Program-made: the position numbers and the translations under genes | Shown: in pieces, positions 38,115 through 47,519 of the stretch | Layout: each line of letters opens with the position of its first letter | How positions within the stretch are numbered: the first letter of the stretch is position 1 | Notes under the pieces: model-generated | What the model saw: only the letters and a program-made list of their open reading frames with translations | Databases searched by the model: none | Told to the model about the DNA's origin: nothing | Assembly: GCF_000212355.1 (NCBI RefSeq) | Contig: NC_015496.1 | Coordinates: 372,001-436,000, forward strand | Source: Dokdonia sp. 4H-3-7-5 | GTDB lineage: Bacteria > Bacteroidota > Bacteroidia > Flavobacteriales > Flavobacteriaceae | Reading direction: 5' to 3' | Length of the DNA stretch: 64,000 nt

Positions 38115-39418
38115 ACGATTGTAAATTTTATTGTTTTTAGTGTAGTATCTACTACTTTAAAACGGTCGTCTGCTCTGTGGCCTATCACCCATATTACAGC
38201 ATTATCACTGCACAAAAGCCAGACCTTTTTCTTTGCTATCAAAGATAACTTTTCATCTTTAAGATACTTACTCAACTTCTTCCTTCCTTTCATCCCATAA
38301 GGATAAAAGTAATCACCATCTTTCCACTTTCTGATGGTGAGTGGGTACCCTATAAGCGATGCATCTACTACTATCTCTTTTTTAGATAAACTAGTTACAA
38401 CAGGTCCTTCTCCCACAGACAGTATTCCAAAATCTCCTTTAATACGTTCCTCTCCTTGCTGCCATTGATAAGAACGTGTGGTTTCCATCTTAATTACAGA
38501 AATAATTAACTTCTCTCTATTTTTTAATAAGCGATGCGTACTAGAGGTTATCTCTTTTCCAGACTGCGCCTGTGGCAACTTATAAATGTCATCCCAAGCA
38601 GTAAACCCATAAGGGGATAATAATTGATACAACACGGCTTCTGGTTCTGGATGACTTGCTAGTTCAACTAGATCCATGACTTCATCACCGTTAGAAACAG
38701 TCATAAACTGTTGTCGTAATTGGTCTGTATAAACTTTCAGTAAACGTTCACTTTGTTTTAAGTGCTCCTGCGTATGCTGCAACCCTTTGAGGATATTGGG
38801 TTGAGCTTCCTCTAGATTAGGTATTGCATGATGGCGTATATGATTACGCACATAATTATCTGTTCCATTACTGCTATCTTCTCGCCATTGCAAACCTTCT
38901 TTTAAAGCATAATTTCTTATTTGCTTTCGCGAAAATTTGAGCAACGGCCTCACAATCTCTCCATTTACCACAGGGATTCCTGTGAGTCCTTTTATACCTG
39001 TACCGCGACCTAAATTAATGAGAAATGTCTCCAAATCATCATTGAGATGATGAGCAGTTAAAATGTAGTCGAAATCTTCGGCAACCGAAAGTTCTTTAAA
39101 CCATTGATAGCGAAGTTCTCTTGCTGCTATCTGAGTTGATGTCTTGGAAGTTTTCGCGTAAGCGGAAGTATCAAACCCCTTTATATAAATAGGAATGTTG
39201 TGGAGCGTACAATAGCTTGCAACAAAAACTTGATCACCGTCACTCTCTACTCCTCTTAAATTAAAATTGCAGTGTGCTACACTCATGGTAAGCCCGGCCT
39301 GACGACATAGCAATAATAAGAGCATACTATCAAGCCCGCCACTTACAGTAACGAGTATCTTACTATCAAGAAGAAATGGTAAATCTTGTGCGATATGGTG
39401 CTTAAAATCCTCAAGCAT
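38111..39418 (-). CDS. tilS: tRNA(Ile)-lysidine synthetase
   Basis: The protein has 435 residues. The PP-loop ATP-binding motif is V-SGGLDS (residues 26-31), followed by HCNFNLRG and the family signature LTAHHLNDDLETFLINLGRGTGIKGLTGIP. A C-terminal TilS domain includes RKWKDGDYFYPYGMKGRKKLSKYLKDEKL. The enzyme adds lysine to C34 of the CAU-anticodon isoleucine tRNA so that it reads AUA, an essential step. Two palindrome-type sequences fall inside it: one intact core (38931-38947, FSRKQ) and one decayed (39150-39165, SAYAKT). Confidence 0.96.
   Translation of the reverse strand: MLEDFKHHIAQDLPFLLDSKILVTVSGGLDSMLLLLLCRQAGLTMSVAHCNFNLRGVESDGDQVFVASYCTLHNIPIYIKGFDTSAYAKTSKTSTQIAARELRYQWFKELSVAEDFDYILTAHHLNDDLETFLINLGRGTGIKGLTGIPVVNGEIVRPLLKFSRKQIRNYALKEGLQWREDSSNGTDNYVRNHIRHHAIPNLEEAQPNILKGLQHTQEHLKQSERLLKVYTDQLRQQFMTVSNGDEVMDLVELASHPEPEAVLYQLLSPYGFTAWDDIYKLPQAQSGKEITSSTHRLLKNREKLIISVIKMETTRSYQWQQGEERIKGDFGILSVGEGPVVTSLSKKEIVVDASLIGYPLTIRKWKDGDYFYPYGMKGRKKLSKYLKDEKLSLIAKKKVWLLCSDNAVIWVIGHRADDRFKVVDTTLKTIKFTIV
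38931..38947. repeat. Iterated palindrome copy 10 (half-decayed, in CDS)
   Basis: TTGCTTTCGCGAAAATT in tilS keeps the left arm and core. It is read as F-S-R-K. Confidence 0.8.
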
Positions 39419-39427
39419 CCTTGTACA

Positions 39428-39610
39428 TTATACGCGCCCCTTAAGGGCATTAAATACCCAAGCAATAGCAAAAAAGCCAATACCCACAGATGCAAAACCC
39501 CAGCCGGCTACATCAGTATATCTAAAAACGCCTAGAGCAATAAGTCCTAAGCCTACTAAAATCATTATAAAAGTGGCCCAAGCCAGAACGGTATTTTTAT
39601 TCATACCCAT
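39428..39610 (-). CDS. CAL67264-family small membrane protein
   Basis: This 60-residue protein has two membrane helices (NTVLAWATFIMILVGLGLIALGVF and GWGFASVGIGFFAIAWVFNAL) and a short basic end (KGRV). It closely resembles a small membrane protein family restricted to Flavobacteriia (CAL67264). The start is either ATG 39610 (MGM) or ATG 39604; the shorter form, MNKNTVLAW, looks like the family N-terminus. It ends 9 bases before tilS, so the two are probably cotranscribed. Function is unknown. Confidence 0.8.
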   Translation of the reverse strand: MGMNKNTVLAWATFIMILVGLGLIALGVFRYTDVAGWGFASVGIGFFAIAWVFNALKGRV

Positions 39611-39771
39611 AGTTTAATTTTTAGGGAAAATCTTATTAAATAAGATAAGCTACAAATATCGGTTATTTATTGGAATTTGGGTAGCTGGTAATTTTTACAA
39701 TTCTCATTTCAAGCTTGTGCTACAATACTTACCTTTATAGACAGAAAAACATTCAAGCACACACACATTTT

Positions 39772-41400
39772 ATGGATTTAAAATTCAATAAAAACGAAGA
39801 TCATAATAAGTTACTCTTATCAGATATGAGAAACCGCCTTGCCGAAGTAAAACTTGGCGGTGGTCAGAAAAGAATAGATAAGCATAAAGCAAAAGGTAAA
39901 ATGACTGCTCGCGAGCGAATAGATTACCTAGTAGATAACCCAAACAAGTGTATCGAGATTGCTGCTTTTGCGGGTGAAGGTATGTATGAAGAACACGGCG
40001 GTTGCCCTTCTGGTGGTGTGGTTGTAAAAATAGGGTACGTATCTGGCAAGCAATGTCTCATTGTTGCAAATGATGCTACTGTAAAGGCTGGAGCTTGGTT
40101 CCCTATAACAGGGAAGAAAAATTTAAGAGCGCAAGAAATCGCAATGGAAAATAAGCTGCCTATCATCTACCTAGTAGATAGTGCAGGTGTTTATCTCCCT
40201 ATGCAAGATGAGATTTTTCCAGACAAGGAGCACTTTGGACGCATCTTCCGCAACAACGCGGTGATGAGTAGTATGGGTATTACGCAAATATCTGCTGTAA
40301 TGGGTAGCTGTGTTGCCGGTGGTGCATACTTACCTATTATGAGTGATGAAGCGCTTATAGTAGATAAAACGGGAAGTATTTTCCTTGCGGGAAGCTACCT
40401 TGTAAAAGCAGCAATAGGCGAGTCTATAGATAATGAGACATTAGGAGGAGCCACTACGCACTGTGAGATTTCTGGTGTAACAGATTACAAGTCTAAAGAT
40501 GACAAAGACGCTCTTGATACCATTAAAAAATTGATGGGAAAAATAGGCGATTATACAAAAGCAGGTTACAACCGTATTGAACCTGCAAAGCCTGCAAAAG
40601 ATCCAGAAGAACTTTTCGGACTATTACCTGCTTCTCGTGCAGATCAATATGACATGCGTGACATTATTGATAGACTAGTAGATAACTCAGAGTTTGATGA
40701 GTATAAGGAAGGATACGGGCAAACAATCCTTACAGGATACGCTCGCATTAATGGATGGGCAGTAGGTATAGTTGCAAATCAGCGCAATCTTGTAAAAACT
40801 AAAAAAGGTGAAATGCAGTTTGGTGGAGTGATCTACTCAGACAGTGCAGATAAAGCGACGCGCTTTATAGCCAACTGTAACCAGAAAAAGATACCGCTTG
40901 TATTCTTACAAGATGTAACTGGCTTTATGGTAGGTAGTAAAAGTGAGCACGGTGGTATTATTAAAGACGGAGCAAAAATGGTAAATGCTGTTTCAAACTC
41001 GGTTGTGCCTAAGTTTACGATTATTATAGGAAATTCTTACGGAGCAGGAAACTATGCAATGTGCGGTAAAGCTTACGACCCAAGACTTATTGTAGCATGG
41101 CCTAGTGCTGAGCTTGCAGTAATGTCTGGTAATAGTGCTGCAAAAGTATTACTACAGATAGAAACTGCATCTCTTAAAAAGCAAGGAAAAGAAATTACAC
41201 CAGAGGTAGAAAAAGAACTTTTTGACCGCATTAAGTCTCGTTATGATGATCAAGTGTCACCATACTACGCAGCGTCAAGAATTTGGACAGATGGCATCAT
41301 AGACCCGAGAGATACCCGTAAGTGGATCTCAATGGGTATCGAAGCCGCAGACCACGCTCCTATCGAGAAGCCTTTTAATCTTGGGGTGATTCAAGTGTAA
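39772..41400 (+). CDS. Acyl-CoA carboxylase carboxyltransferase (beta) subunit, methylcrotonyl-CoA type
   Basis: The protein has 542 residues from ATG 39772. An upstream TTG in frame would add 19 non-family residues and is discarded. It has two crotonase-like carboxyltransferase halves: GGCPSGGVVVKIGYVSGKQCLIVANDATVKAGAWFP and SCVAGGAYLPIMSDEALIV in the first, FLQDVTGFMVGSKSEHGGIIKDGAKMVNAVSNSVVPKFTIIIGNSYGAGNYAMCGKAYDPRLIVAWPSAELAVMSG in the second. The latter wording is typical of the methylcrotonyl-CoA carboxylase beta subunit, which acts in leucine breakdown, rather than of propionyl-CoA carboxylase. The biotin-carrying alpha subunit is not adjacent. Confidence 0.88.
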   Translation: MDLKFNKNEDHNKLLLSDMRNRLAEVKLGGGQKRIDKHKAKGKMTARERIDYLVDNPNKCIEIAAFAGEGMYEEHGGCPSGGVVVKIGYVSGKQCLIVANDATVKAGAWFPITGKKNLRAQEIAMENKLPIIYLVDSAGVYLPMQDEIFPDKEHFGRIFRNNAVMSSMGITQISAVMGSCVAGGAYLPIMSDEALIVDKTGSIFLAGSYLVKAAIGESIDNETLGGATTHCEISGVTDYKSKDDKDALDTIKKLMGKIGDYTKAGYNRIEPAKPAKDPEELFGLLPASRADQYDMRDIIDRLVDNSEFDEYKEGYGQTILTGYARINGWAVGIVANQRNLVKTKKGEMQFGGVIYSDSADKATRFIANCNQKKIPLVFLQDVTGFMVGSKSEHGGIIKDGAKMVNAVSNSVVPKFTIIIGNSYGAGNYAMCGKAYDPRLIVAWPSAELAVMSGNSAAKVLLQIETASLKKQGKEITPEVEKELFDRIKSRYDDQVSPYYAASRIWTDGIIDPRDTRKWISMGIEAADHAPIEKPFNLGVIQV

Positions 41401-41420
41401 TTGAACAGGCGATATTAGAT

Positions 41421-41466
41421 AAAAAAGCTAGGTCATTTATTAAGTTAAATGACCTAGCTTTTTTTA
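41421..41466. terminator. Bidirectional terminator between carboxylase and symporter genes
   Basis: AAAAAAGCTAGGTCATTTA and TAAATGACCTAGCTTTTTTT form an almost perfect 19-bp stem between two convergent genes. Confidence 0.9.
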
Positions 41467-41523
41467 TGTCTTACAGTATTAATTCTTCAGTTGGCCAACT
41501 TTAGAAAATAGCCATCAATATTT

Positions 41524-42915
41524 CTATTCTTTTAAAGCCTTAAAATACCTCCTCGCTTCCTTCATCACTCTTGGTGCGAGATACAAGGTTGCAATCATTG
41601 TTGGGATTGCCATGATGGCAAAAAATCCGTCTATCAAATTAATCATCATACTAAGTGATGTAGTTGCACCTATCAAGATACTTGCGATATAAGCGATGTT
41701 ATAATACTTTTTATTATGTGCTCCAAAAAGGAAACTCAAACACTTGGTACCATAATAACTATATGAGAAAAGTGATGAGATACTAAACACGGCGATGCAC
41801 AATAATAATATGTATTTACCTGCAGGTGATAACGCTTTCGCGAAAGCGGAAGCCGTAAGTGTAACTCCATTTGCATCGCTCGTTTGCCATACATCTGTTA
41901 CTAAGATCGCAAGCGCCGTAAGAGTACACACCACGATGGTATCGATTGCTGGACCGAGCATTGCTACGAGTCCTTCACGTATAGGTTCTGCTGTTTTTGC
42001 AGCGCCGTGCGCCATAGGTGCCGTACCTACACCAGCCTCGTTTGAAAAAGCACCACGTTTAATACCGAGTAATATGAGACCACCTACAACGCCACCCAGC
42101 AGTTTATCTCCCGTATAAAAATCAGCAGAGAAGGCGTCTGTAAATATGAGACCTAGATACTTAGGAACTACATCTATGTTTACAAAGAGTATTGCCATTA
42201 CCGCTACAAAATAGATGAGCACCATGGCTGGAACAAGTTTGGCAGCTGTTTTTGAAATACGATCGAGACCTCCTAAAATTACTACAGAAGTAATTGCAAC
42301 AAGCACAAGACCAATAATTAAATTCGAAGTAAAACCTACCTCAACACCCTGCGGAACGAGTAAAATATCATTTGCCGCCTGTGTGAGTTGGTTTACATTA
42401 AAAACCGGCAATGCTCCCACGAGTCCCGCAATACTAAAAATTACGGCAAGCGGTTTCCAAGCTTTACCCATTCCTTCTGTGATAAAATACATAGGTCCTC
42501 CCTGTGTTTTGCCCTCACTATCTTTACCTCTATACATTATGGCAAGTGAGCCTGTAAAAAACTTTGTTGCCATACCCACAATGGCACTCATCCACATCCA
42601 GAAAACAGCACCTGGACCTCCTATCGCAATTGCTACTGCCACACCTGCGATGTTACCCATACCCACAGTTGCACTAAGCGCTGTAGTGAGCGCCTGAAAG
42701 TGTGTGATCTCTCCTTCGTCGTTTTCTCCATCATATTTCCCTCGCAGTACTGCAACAGCATGACCTAGATATCTAAACGGTAAAAACCTCGAATAGATGA
42801 GCAAAAACAAACCGCCACCTATAAGTAAGCATACGAGCGGGATTCCCCACATAGCGCTAGAAAAATCTGCTATAAGTTCATTAGCCTGATCGTAAAATGA
42901 TGGTTGTGCTTGCAT
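41524..42915 (-). CDS. Alanine/glycine:cation symporter (AGCS family)
   Basis: The protein has 463 residues from ATG 42915 (MQAQPSFYDQ); an ATG 30 bases upstream is the alternative. It is an inner-membrane carrier of about 11 helices with the AGCS signature GGPMYFITEGMGKAWKPLAV and ALSATVGMGNIAGVAVAIAIGGPGAVFWMW near the N-terminus, and FSNEAGVGTAPMAHGAAKT in the middle. It imports alanine or glycine with Na+ or H+. A palindrome copy encodes SAFAKAL in an extramembrane loop. Confidence 0.92.
   Translation of the reverse strand: MQAQPSFYDQANELIADFSSAMWGIPLVCLLIGGGLFLLIYSRFLPFRYLGHAVAVLRGKYDGENDEGEITHFQALTTALSATVGMGNIAGVAVAIAIGGPGAVFWMWMSAIVGMATKFFTGSLAIMYRGKDSEGKTQGGPMYFITEGMGKAWKPLAVIFSIAGLVGALPVFNVNQLTQAANDILLVPQGVEVGFTSNLIIGLVLVAITSVVILGGLDRISKTAAKLVPAMVLIYFVAVMAILFVNIDVVPKYLGLIFTDAFSADFYTGDKLLGGVVGGLILLGIKRGAFSNEAGVGTAPMAHGAAKTAEPIREGLVAMLGPAIDTIVVCTLTALAILVTDVWQTSDANGVTLTASAFAKALSPAGKYILLLCIAVFSISSLFSYSYYGTKCLSFLFGAHNKKYYNIAYIASILIGATTSLSMMINLIDGFFAIMAIPTMIATLYLAPRVMKEARRYFKALKE
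41832..41849. repeat. Iterated palindrome copy 11 (in CDS)
   Basis: ACGCTTTCGCGAAAGCGG in the AGCS symporter gene, read as A-F-A-K-A. Confidence 0.95.
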
Positions 42916-42978
42916 ACAAGGTCTATTTATATGGTGAAGAAACAAAAATTAAGAGCAGTTTACCAAAACGTTCACATA

Positions 42979-42986
42979 TATTTTTG
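42979..42986 (+). promoter_or_regulatory. Candidate -7 box of topoisomerase IB gene
   Basis: TATTTTTG matches TAnnTTTG and lies 35 bases before the ATG. A -33 TTG at the right distance is not seen. Confidence 0.35.
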
Positions 42987-43021
42987 AACAGTCATTTGTT
43001 TTCATAACTAAATTTACTATT

Positions 43022-44101
43022 ATGACACTCACCGCCAACCAAATTGAAAACATCCTGAGAAACCCAGAGGAAACTGCAGCCGCAGCAAATCTCATTTACG
43101 TCTCTGATGCAGACCTCAACATAAGAAGGAAAAAGAAGAAGAAAAACTTTCATTATTACTTTAATGATAAACCTCTTGAGGACGAGAAGGAACTAGATCG
43201 CATCAATAATCTCGTAATACCGCCTAACTGGGAGAAAGTGCGCATTGCATATCCTCCTAACGGACATTTACAAGTGGTAGGACGAGATGCTAAAAACAGA
43301 AAAGTATACCGATATCACGATCTGTGGTCAAAAATTAGAAACCAAACTAAGTTTTATAAACTAGCCAATTTTGGAAACGCACTGCCTAGCATACGCGAGC
43401 GCATAGATGAGGATCTTGATGCTCCAGAGATGTCAAAACGCAAGGTACTTGCACTTGTCCTCAGGCTTATGGAAGAAACCCACATACGCATAGGTAACGA
43501 CTACTACGCAAAGCGCAATAAAACCTACGGCCTCTCTACCTTACGCACCAGACACGTGACAACCACCAAGGAAAAAATCCGCTTTGAGTTTGTGGGTAAA
43601 AAAGGTAAAAAGCACAACATCACCCTACGCAATAAGAAACTCGCAAAGCTTGTAAACCGTTGCGAAGAAATACCTGGCTGGGAGTTATTTCAATTTTATG
43701 ATGCAAATGGCGAAAAGCACCGCGTAGATAGCTCGATGGTAAACAATTATATACACGAGCTAAGCGGAGACTTGTTTTCGGCAAAGGATTTTAGAACTTG
43801 GGGAGCTACAAAAACTTTTTTTGAAACCGTGCACGACCTAGGCTACACAGAAGACGCAAAAGAAAACAAAGCAAACATACTCACCGCTTTTGATGCCGCT
43901 GCAAAAGCTCTAGGTAACACACGCAACGTATGTCGCAAGTACTATGTGCATCCTCAAATAGTAGATGCCTATGAGTCTGGATCTATCGTCGCTGAGTTTA
44001 AAAAGGTAGATGCTCATCAAGGAGCAAGACCATTTTTTACAGAAACTGAGGAAGTCTTACTGCAAATGATTTCAAAGTTTGAATTAGATTTTAGTAAGTG
44101 A
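43022..44101 (+). CDS. DNA topoisomerase IB
   Basis: The protein has 359 residues. It is a eukaryote/poxvirus-like type IB enzyme that nicks one strand through a 3'-phosphotyrosine and relaxes supercoils. The N-terminal DNA-clamp domain is followed by the catalytic tyrosine-recombinase-like fold: LRLMEETHIRIGNDYYAKRNKTYGLSTLRTRHV supplies catalytic Arg/Lys residues and NTRNVCRKYYVHPQIVDAY the nucleophile, Tyr308 by position before VHP. Length fits the bacterial family. It stands alone, convergent with purC. Confidence 0.93.
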   Translation: MTLTANQIENILRNPEETAAAANLIYVSDADLNIRRKKKKKNFHYYFNDKPLEDEKELDRINNLVIPPNWEKVRIAYPPNGHLQVVGRDAKNRKVYRYHDLWSKIRNQTKFYKLANFGNALPSIRERIDEDLDAPEMSKRKVLALVLRLMEETHIRIGNDYYAKRNKTYGLSTLRTRHVTTTKEKIRFEFVGKKGKKHNITLRNKKLAKLVNRCEEIPGWELFQFYDANGEKHRVDSSMVNNYIHELSGDLFSAKDFRTWGATKTFFETVHDLGYTEDAKENKANILTAFDAAAKALGNTRNVCRKYYVHPQIVDAYESGSIVAEFKKVDAHQGARPFFTETEEVLLQMISKFELDFSK

Positions 44102-44108
44102 TATAAGT

Positions 44109-44126
44109 ACGCTTTCGCGAAAGCGT
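44109..44126. repeat. Iterated palindrome copy 12 (intergenic)
   Basis: Perfect ACGCTTTCGCGAAAGCGT seven bases after the topoisomerase stop codon and five before a terminator. Confidence 0.95.
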
Positions 44127-44130
44127 AACA

Positions 44131-44160
44131 CAAAAAAAGCCCCTTCGTAACGAAAGGGCT
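44131..44160. terminator. Terminator between topoisomerase IB and purC
   Basis: AGCCCCTTCG and CGAAAGGGCT (one mismatch) around a TAA loop, preceded by an A run and followed by TTATT. It can serve both convergent genes. Confidence 0.8.
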
Positions 44161-44185
44161 TATTAATTTTTAAGATGCTATGCTC

Positions 44186-45133
44186 TTATTTTGCAAGGTA
44201 TGCGAGCACGTTCTTCTCGATACGATTAAGGATATTTGAAGTATCCGCTTTCGCGAAAGCGTCTCCCGTAATATTCTCATACAACTCAATATACCTTTCT
44301 GATACAGTCTCAATGTACTCGTCTGTCATCTCAGGCACCCTTTGTCCCTCTAGACCTTGAAAGTCATTTGAGATGAGCCACTGTCTCACAAACTCTTTAG
44401 ATAGTTGTTTTTGAGCTTCGCCAGCTGCTTGACGCTCCTCATAACCTTCGGCATAGAAGTAACGAGAAGAGTCTGGAGTATGTATCTCATCTATGAGAAC
44501 AATCTCACCATCTGCTGTTTTTCCAAATTCATACTTGGTGTCAACCAATATAAGTCCTCTAGATGCTGCTATCTCACTTCCTCTTTGAAAAAGCTTGCAT
44601 GTGTAATCTTCTAGCACTAGGTAATCTTCTTCTGAAACGATAGCCTTTTTAATAATATCTTCTCTTGAGATATCCTCATCGTGGTCACCCATCTCTGCCT
44701 TAGTCGCTGGTGTAATAATAGGCGCTGGAAATGCATCATTTTCTTTCATCCCTTCTGGCATTTCAACACCACAAAGAACTCTGCGTCCCGCCTTATACTC
44801 ACGAGCAGCATGACCAGACATGTATCCACGTATTACCATCTCCACTTTAAAAGGCTCACATCGCTTCCCTATTGCCACATTAGGATCTGGCGTAGCCACG
44901 AGCCAGTTAGGCACTAGGTCTTCTGTATCCTTCATCATTTTAGTAGCAATCTGATTTAAGATTTGTCCCTTAAAAGGAATTCCCTTAGGCATTACCACAT
45001 CAAAGGCACTAAGCCTATCTGTTGCAACCATCAGTAATAAATCATCTTCGAGCGTGTAGACTTCTCTCACTTTACCCTTATAGATAGATTTCTGACCAGG
45101 GAAGTTAAAATTAGTGTCTGTAATAGTGTTCAC
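44186..45133 (-). CDS. purC: Phosphoribosylaminoimidazole-succinocarboxamide synthase
   Basis: This ATP-dependent ligase joins aspartate to CAIR to form SAICAR in purine synthesis. The protein has 315 residues, the longer form also found in yeast-like and Bacteroidota enzymes. Motifs are [76 protein letters not shown] and the [14 protein letters not shown] metal-binding region. A palindrome copy near the 3' end is read as DAFAKAD, in the variable C-terminal tail. Confidence 0.96.
   Translation of the reverse strand: MNTITDTNFNFPGQKSIYKGKVREVYTLEDDLLLMVATDRLSAFDVVMPKGIPFKGQILNQIATKMMKDTEDLVPNWLVATPDPNVAIGKRCEPFKVEMVIRGYMSGHAAREYKAGRRVLCGVEMPEGMKENDAFPAPIITPATKAEMGDHDEDISREDIIKKAIVSEEDYLVLEDYTCKLFQRGSEIAASRGLILVDTKYEFGKTADGEIVLIDEIHTPDSSRYFYAEGYEERQAAGEAQKQLSKEFVRQWLISNDFQGLEGQRVPEMTDEYIETVSERYIELYENITGDAFAKADTSNILNRIEKNVLAYLAK
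44245..44262. repeat. Iterated palindrome copy 13 (in CDS)
   Basis: CCGCTTTCGCGAAAGCGT near the 3' end of purC, read as A-F-A-K-A. It is only 119 bases from copy 12, the closest pair in the window. Confidence 0.95.
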
Positions 45134-45248
45134 TATAGGTTTGTTTGAACAGTTGTGATAAACCTTTTAAGGCATTAAAACAACACGATTATTTATTTTT
45201 CAAAAGTAAAATTCTAAATGCTTAATCAAGCATTATGCTTAACAAAAA

Positions 45249-46205
45249 TTAATCATTTCTATTTTCTATCTCTCTATAAGCTGCAATCATTTTCTTAACT
45301 AGAGGATGGCGTACTACATCTTTATCATCTAAGTAAACCATACCAACTCCTTGTACAGTTTTTAAAATAAGAAGTGCCTCTTTGAGACCACTGGTAACTC
45401 TCCTTGGTAAATCTATTTGCCCTGGATCTCCTGTAATCATAAATTTGGCATTGCGACCCATACGAGTAAGGAACATTTTCATCTGAGCGTGTGTTGTGTT
45501 TTGCGCCTCATCAAGAATCACAAACGCATTATCTAAGGTACGACCGCGCATGAACGCCATAGGAGCAATCTGTATAACTCCCTTTTCAATAAAAGTCTCT
45601 AGCTTTTCATGAGGTATCATATCGCGCAATGCATCATAAAGTGGCTGCATATAGGGATCTAGTTTTTCTTTTAAATCTCCTGGTAAAAAACCTAAATTTT
45701 CGCCAGCTTCAACTGCTGGACGCGTGAGTATAATGCGCTTTACTTGTTTTTCTTTGAGTGCCTTGACAGCAAGTGCCACTCCCACATATGTTTTTCCGGT
45801 ACCTGCTGGTCCTATGGCAAATGTTAAGTCATTCTTCTTTGCCAACTCAACAAGTTTTCGCTGGTTTGCAGTTTGCGGCTTTATAAGCTTACCACTTACA
45901 CCATGTACAAGTGTATCCCCGCTTTCAACTGGAGTTTCATAATCTGCTTTGCTTACACTAGTCAATACGCGTTCAATAGAATTCTCATCGAGCTTATTGT
46001 ATTTACCAAAGTGCTCCATAAGCATTGTCATACGCCTATCAAACTCCTCAAGGAGATCTTCATCACCATAGGCTTTAATTTTGTTACCTCTGGCAACAAT
46101 TTTAAGCTTAGGGTAATACTGTTTTAAAAGTTCGATATTTGAGTTACGCTGACCGAAAAATTCGCGCGGATTGATTTCTGAGAGTTCTAAGATTAATTCG
46201 TTCAA
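45249..46205 (-). CDS. PhoH-family ATPase
   Basis: The protein has 318 residues. A small N-terminal KH-like region precedes the P-loop domain with Walker A IGPAGTGKT (Lys138), LTRPAVEAGENLGFLPGDLKEKLDPYMQPLYDAL and Walker B AFVILDEAQNTTHAQMKMFLTRMG. PhoH proteins are RNA-associated ATPases/helicases, often linked to YbeY and rRNA maturation. Adjacent purC is codirectional with a 115-base gap. Confidence 0.93.
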   Translation of the reverse strand: MNELILELSEINPREFFGQRNSNIELLKQYYPKLKIVARGNKIKAYGDEDLLEEFDRRMTMLMEHFGKYNKLDENSIERVLTSVSKADYETPVESGDTLVHGVSGKLIKPQTANQRKLVELAKKNDLTFAIGPAGTGKTYVGVALAVKALKEKQVKRIILTRPAVEAGENLGFLPGDLKEKLDPYMQPLYDALRDMIPHEKLETFIEKGVIQIAPMAFMRGRTLDNAFVILDEAQNTTHAQMKMFLTRMGRNAKFMITGDPGQIDLPRRVTSGLKEALLILKTVQGVGMVYLDDKDVVRHPLVKKMIAAYREIENRND

Positions 46206-46356
46206 AAGGCAGAAGGATTTAGTGAGTTACGTCCGTAAAATATTTTAGATTTGTTTACTACTAAAATACGTCTTTTTTAACCAGCATTTGCATAACTCAT
46301 GCCTTTCTAAGTTAAGAAATAATAAAAAATTTTAGTTTATAACTATAACAGAATTA

Positions 46357-46376
46357 TATGCTTTTTAATAAGCATA
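46357..46376. promoter_or_regulatory. Inverted repeat before SAM hydroxide adenosyltransferase
   Basis: TATGCTT (46357-46363) and AAGCATA (46370-46376) form a perfect 7-bp inverted repeat with a 6-base spacer, 13 bases upstream of the ATG. It could be an operator or a leader hairpin occluding the start. Confidence 0.3.
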
Positions 46377-46389
46377 CACACATAACTCG

Positions 46390-47226
46390 ATGAAAATTAT
46401 CACTCTTACTACAGATTTTGGAGAGAAAGATCCCTTTGCAGGTGCTGTGAAGGGTGCTATATATTCAGAGTTAGAAGAAGTACGCATTGTAGATATATCG
46501 CACTCTGTTTCCCCTTTTCACCTTATGGAGGCAGCATACATTATTCAAAATGCTTATCAAAATTTCCCCAAAGGAACCATACACGTTATAGGTGTAGATA
46601 GTGAGCTTACACCAGAGACTAATCATATTGCTGTAAAACTAGACGGTCATTACTTTATATGTGCTAACAATGGTATTATTTCTCTCCTAACTAAAGATAT
46701 AGTACCTGAGGAAAAAGTAGAGATAAATATTCATGACCGCACGCAAACCAACTTCACCGTGCTTGACGTCTTTGTAAAAACTGCTTGCCACATTGCACGT
46801 GGCGGAACATTAGGAGTTATAGGAAAAAATATAGATACCATCAGACAACTTACAGGAATTTCTCCTGTAATAAACACCTCTCGAAATCAAATTTCTGGAA
46901 ATGTAATTTACATTGATAATTACGGTAATGTGATTAGTAATATCACAAAAAAACTCTTTGATGAGATAGGAAAAGGGCGTGATTACAAGCTTCAAGCGAG
47001 AGGTGCAGATATTTCAAAAATTCACAATCAATACAGTGACGCAATAAATTTTACTATTGATAAATCTAAACGAGAAGAAGAAGGCAAAAAACTGGCTGTT
47101 TTTAATTCTGGTGGATATGTAGAGCTTGCTATCTATAAGAGTAATCCAAGTACTGTAGGAAGTGCGGCAAGTCTCTTTGGCCTCAATTATAGAGATACTG
47201 TAATGATTAACTTTATAGATAAATGA
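46390..47226 (+). CDS. SAM hydroxide adenosyltransferase (DUF62 family)
   Basis: The protein has 278 residues. It starts IITLTTDFGEKDPFAGAVKGAIYSELEEVRIVDISHSVSPFHLMEAAYII, the signature of the S-adenosyl-L-methionine hydrolase family related to fluorinase and chlorinase, with FICANNGIISLL and YIDNYGNVISNI further on. These enzymes hydrolyse SAM to adenosine and methionine. The start is the ATG at 46390. Its stop overlaps the ATG of the next gene by 4 bases. Confidence 0.92.
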   Translation: MKIITLTTDFGEKDPFAGAVKGAIYSELEEVRIVDISHSVSPFHLMEAAYIIQNAYQNFPKGTIHVIGVDSELTPETNHIAVKLDGHYFICANNGIISLLTKDIVPEEKVEINIHDRTQTNFTVLDVFVKTACHIARGGTLGVIGKNIDTIRQLTGISPVINTSRNQISGNVIYIDNYGNVISNITKKLFDEIGKGRDYKLQARGADISKIHNQYSDAINFTIDKSKREEEGKKLAVFNSGGYVELAIYKSNPSTVGSAASLFGLNYRDTVMINFIDK

Positions 47227-47519
47227 TCGTAAGACTTGTAAAATTACGCTTTCGCGAAAGCGAGATACCAGCTTTTCTATCAAATTTTGAGAAAGTAAAA
47301 GAGAAAATTAGAGCATCTAATGGATGCCTATATTTAGAACTATTACGTGGTGAAGATGATCCATGCATTTTCTTCACACATAGCCACTGGATATCTGACG
47401 AAGCACTACAGAATTATCGGAACTCAGAACTTTTTAAGGGAATTTGGGCAGAAACAAAAACCAAGTTTAGCGCAAAGCCTGAAGCTTGGACTACCTCATC
47501 TCTAGAAAAACTATCTTAA
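47223..47519 (+). CDS. Antibiotic-biosynthesis-monooxygenase-like (dimeric alpha-beta barrel) protein
   Basis: The protein has 98 residues. IVRLVKLRFRESEIPAFLSNFEKVKEKIRASNGCLYLELLRGEDDPCIFFTHSHWISDEALQNYRNSELF is the pattern of a ferredoxin-like ABM domain. Such proteins range from monooxygenases to heme-degrading enzymes and unknowns; no specific catalytic set is evident. It is translationally coupled to the SAM hydrolase upstream (ATGA). The iterated palindrome supplies residues RFRES in its first beta strand region, so here the repeat is part of a conserved secondary-structure element. Confidence 0.82.
   Translation: MIVRLVKLRFRESEIPAFLSNFEKVKEKIRASNGCLYLELLRGEDDPCIFFTHSHWISDEALQNYRNSELFKGIWAETKTKFSAKPEAWTTSSLEKLS
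47246..47263. repeat. Iterated palindrome copy 14 (in CDS)
   Basis: ACGCTTTCGCGAAAGCGA at the start of the ABM-domain gene, read as R-F-R-E-S. Confidence 0.95.

Noticed and set aside
39715-39771. TTG-started extension of the acyl-CoA carboxylase beta subunit
   Set aside because: The residues are unlike the family and the ATG at 39772 gives a typical N-terminus.
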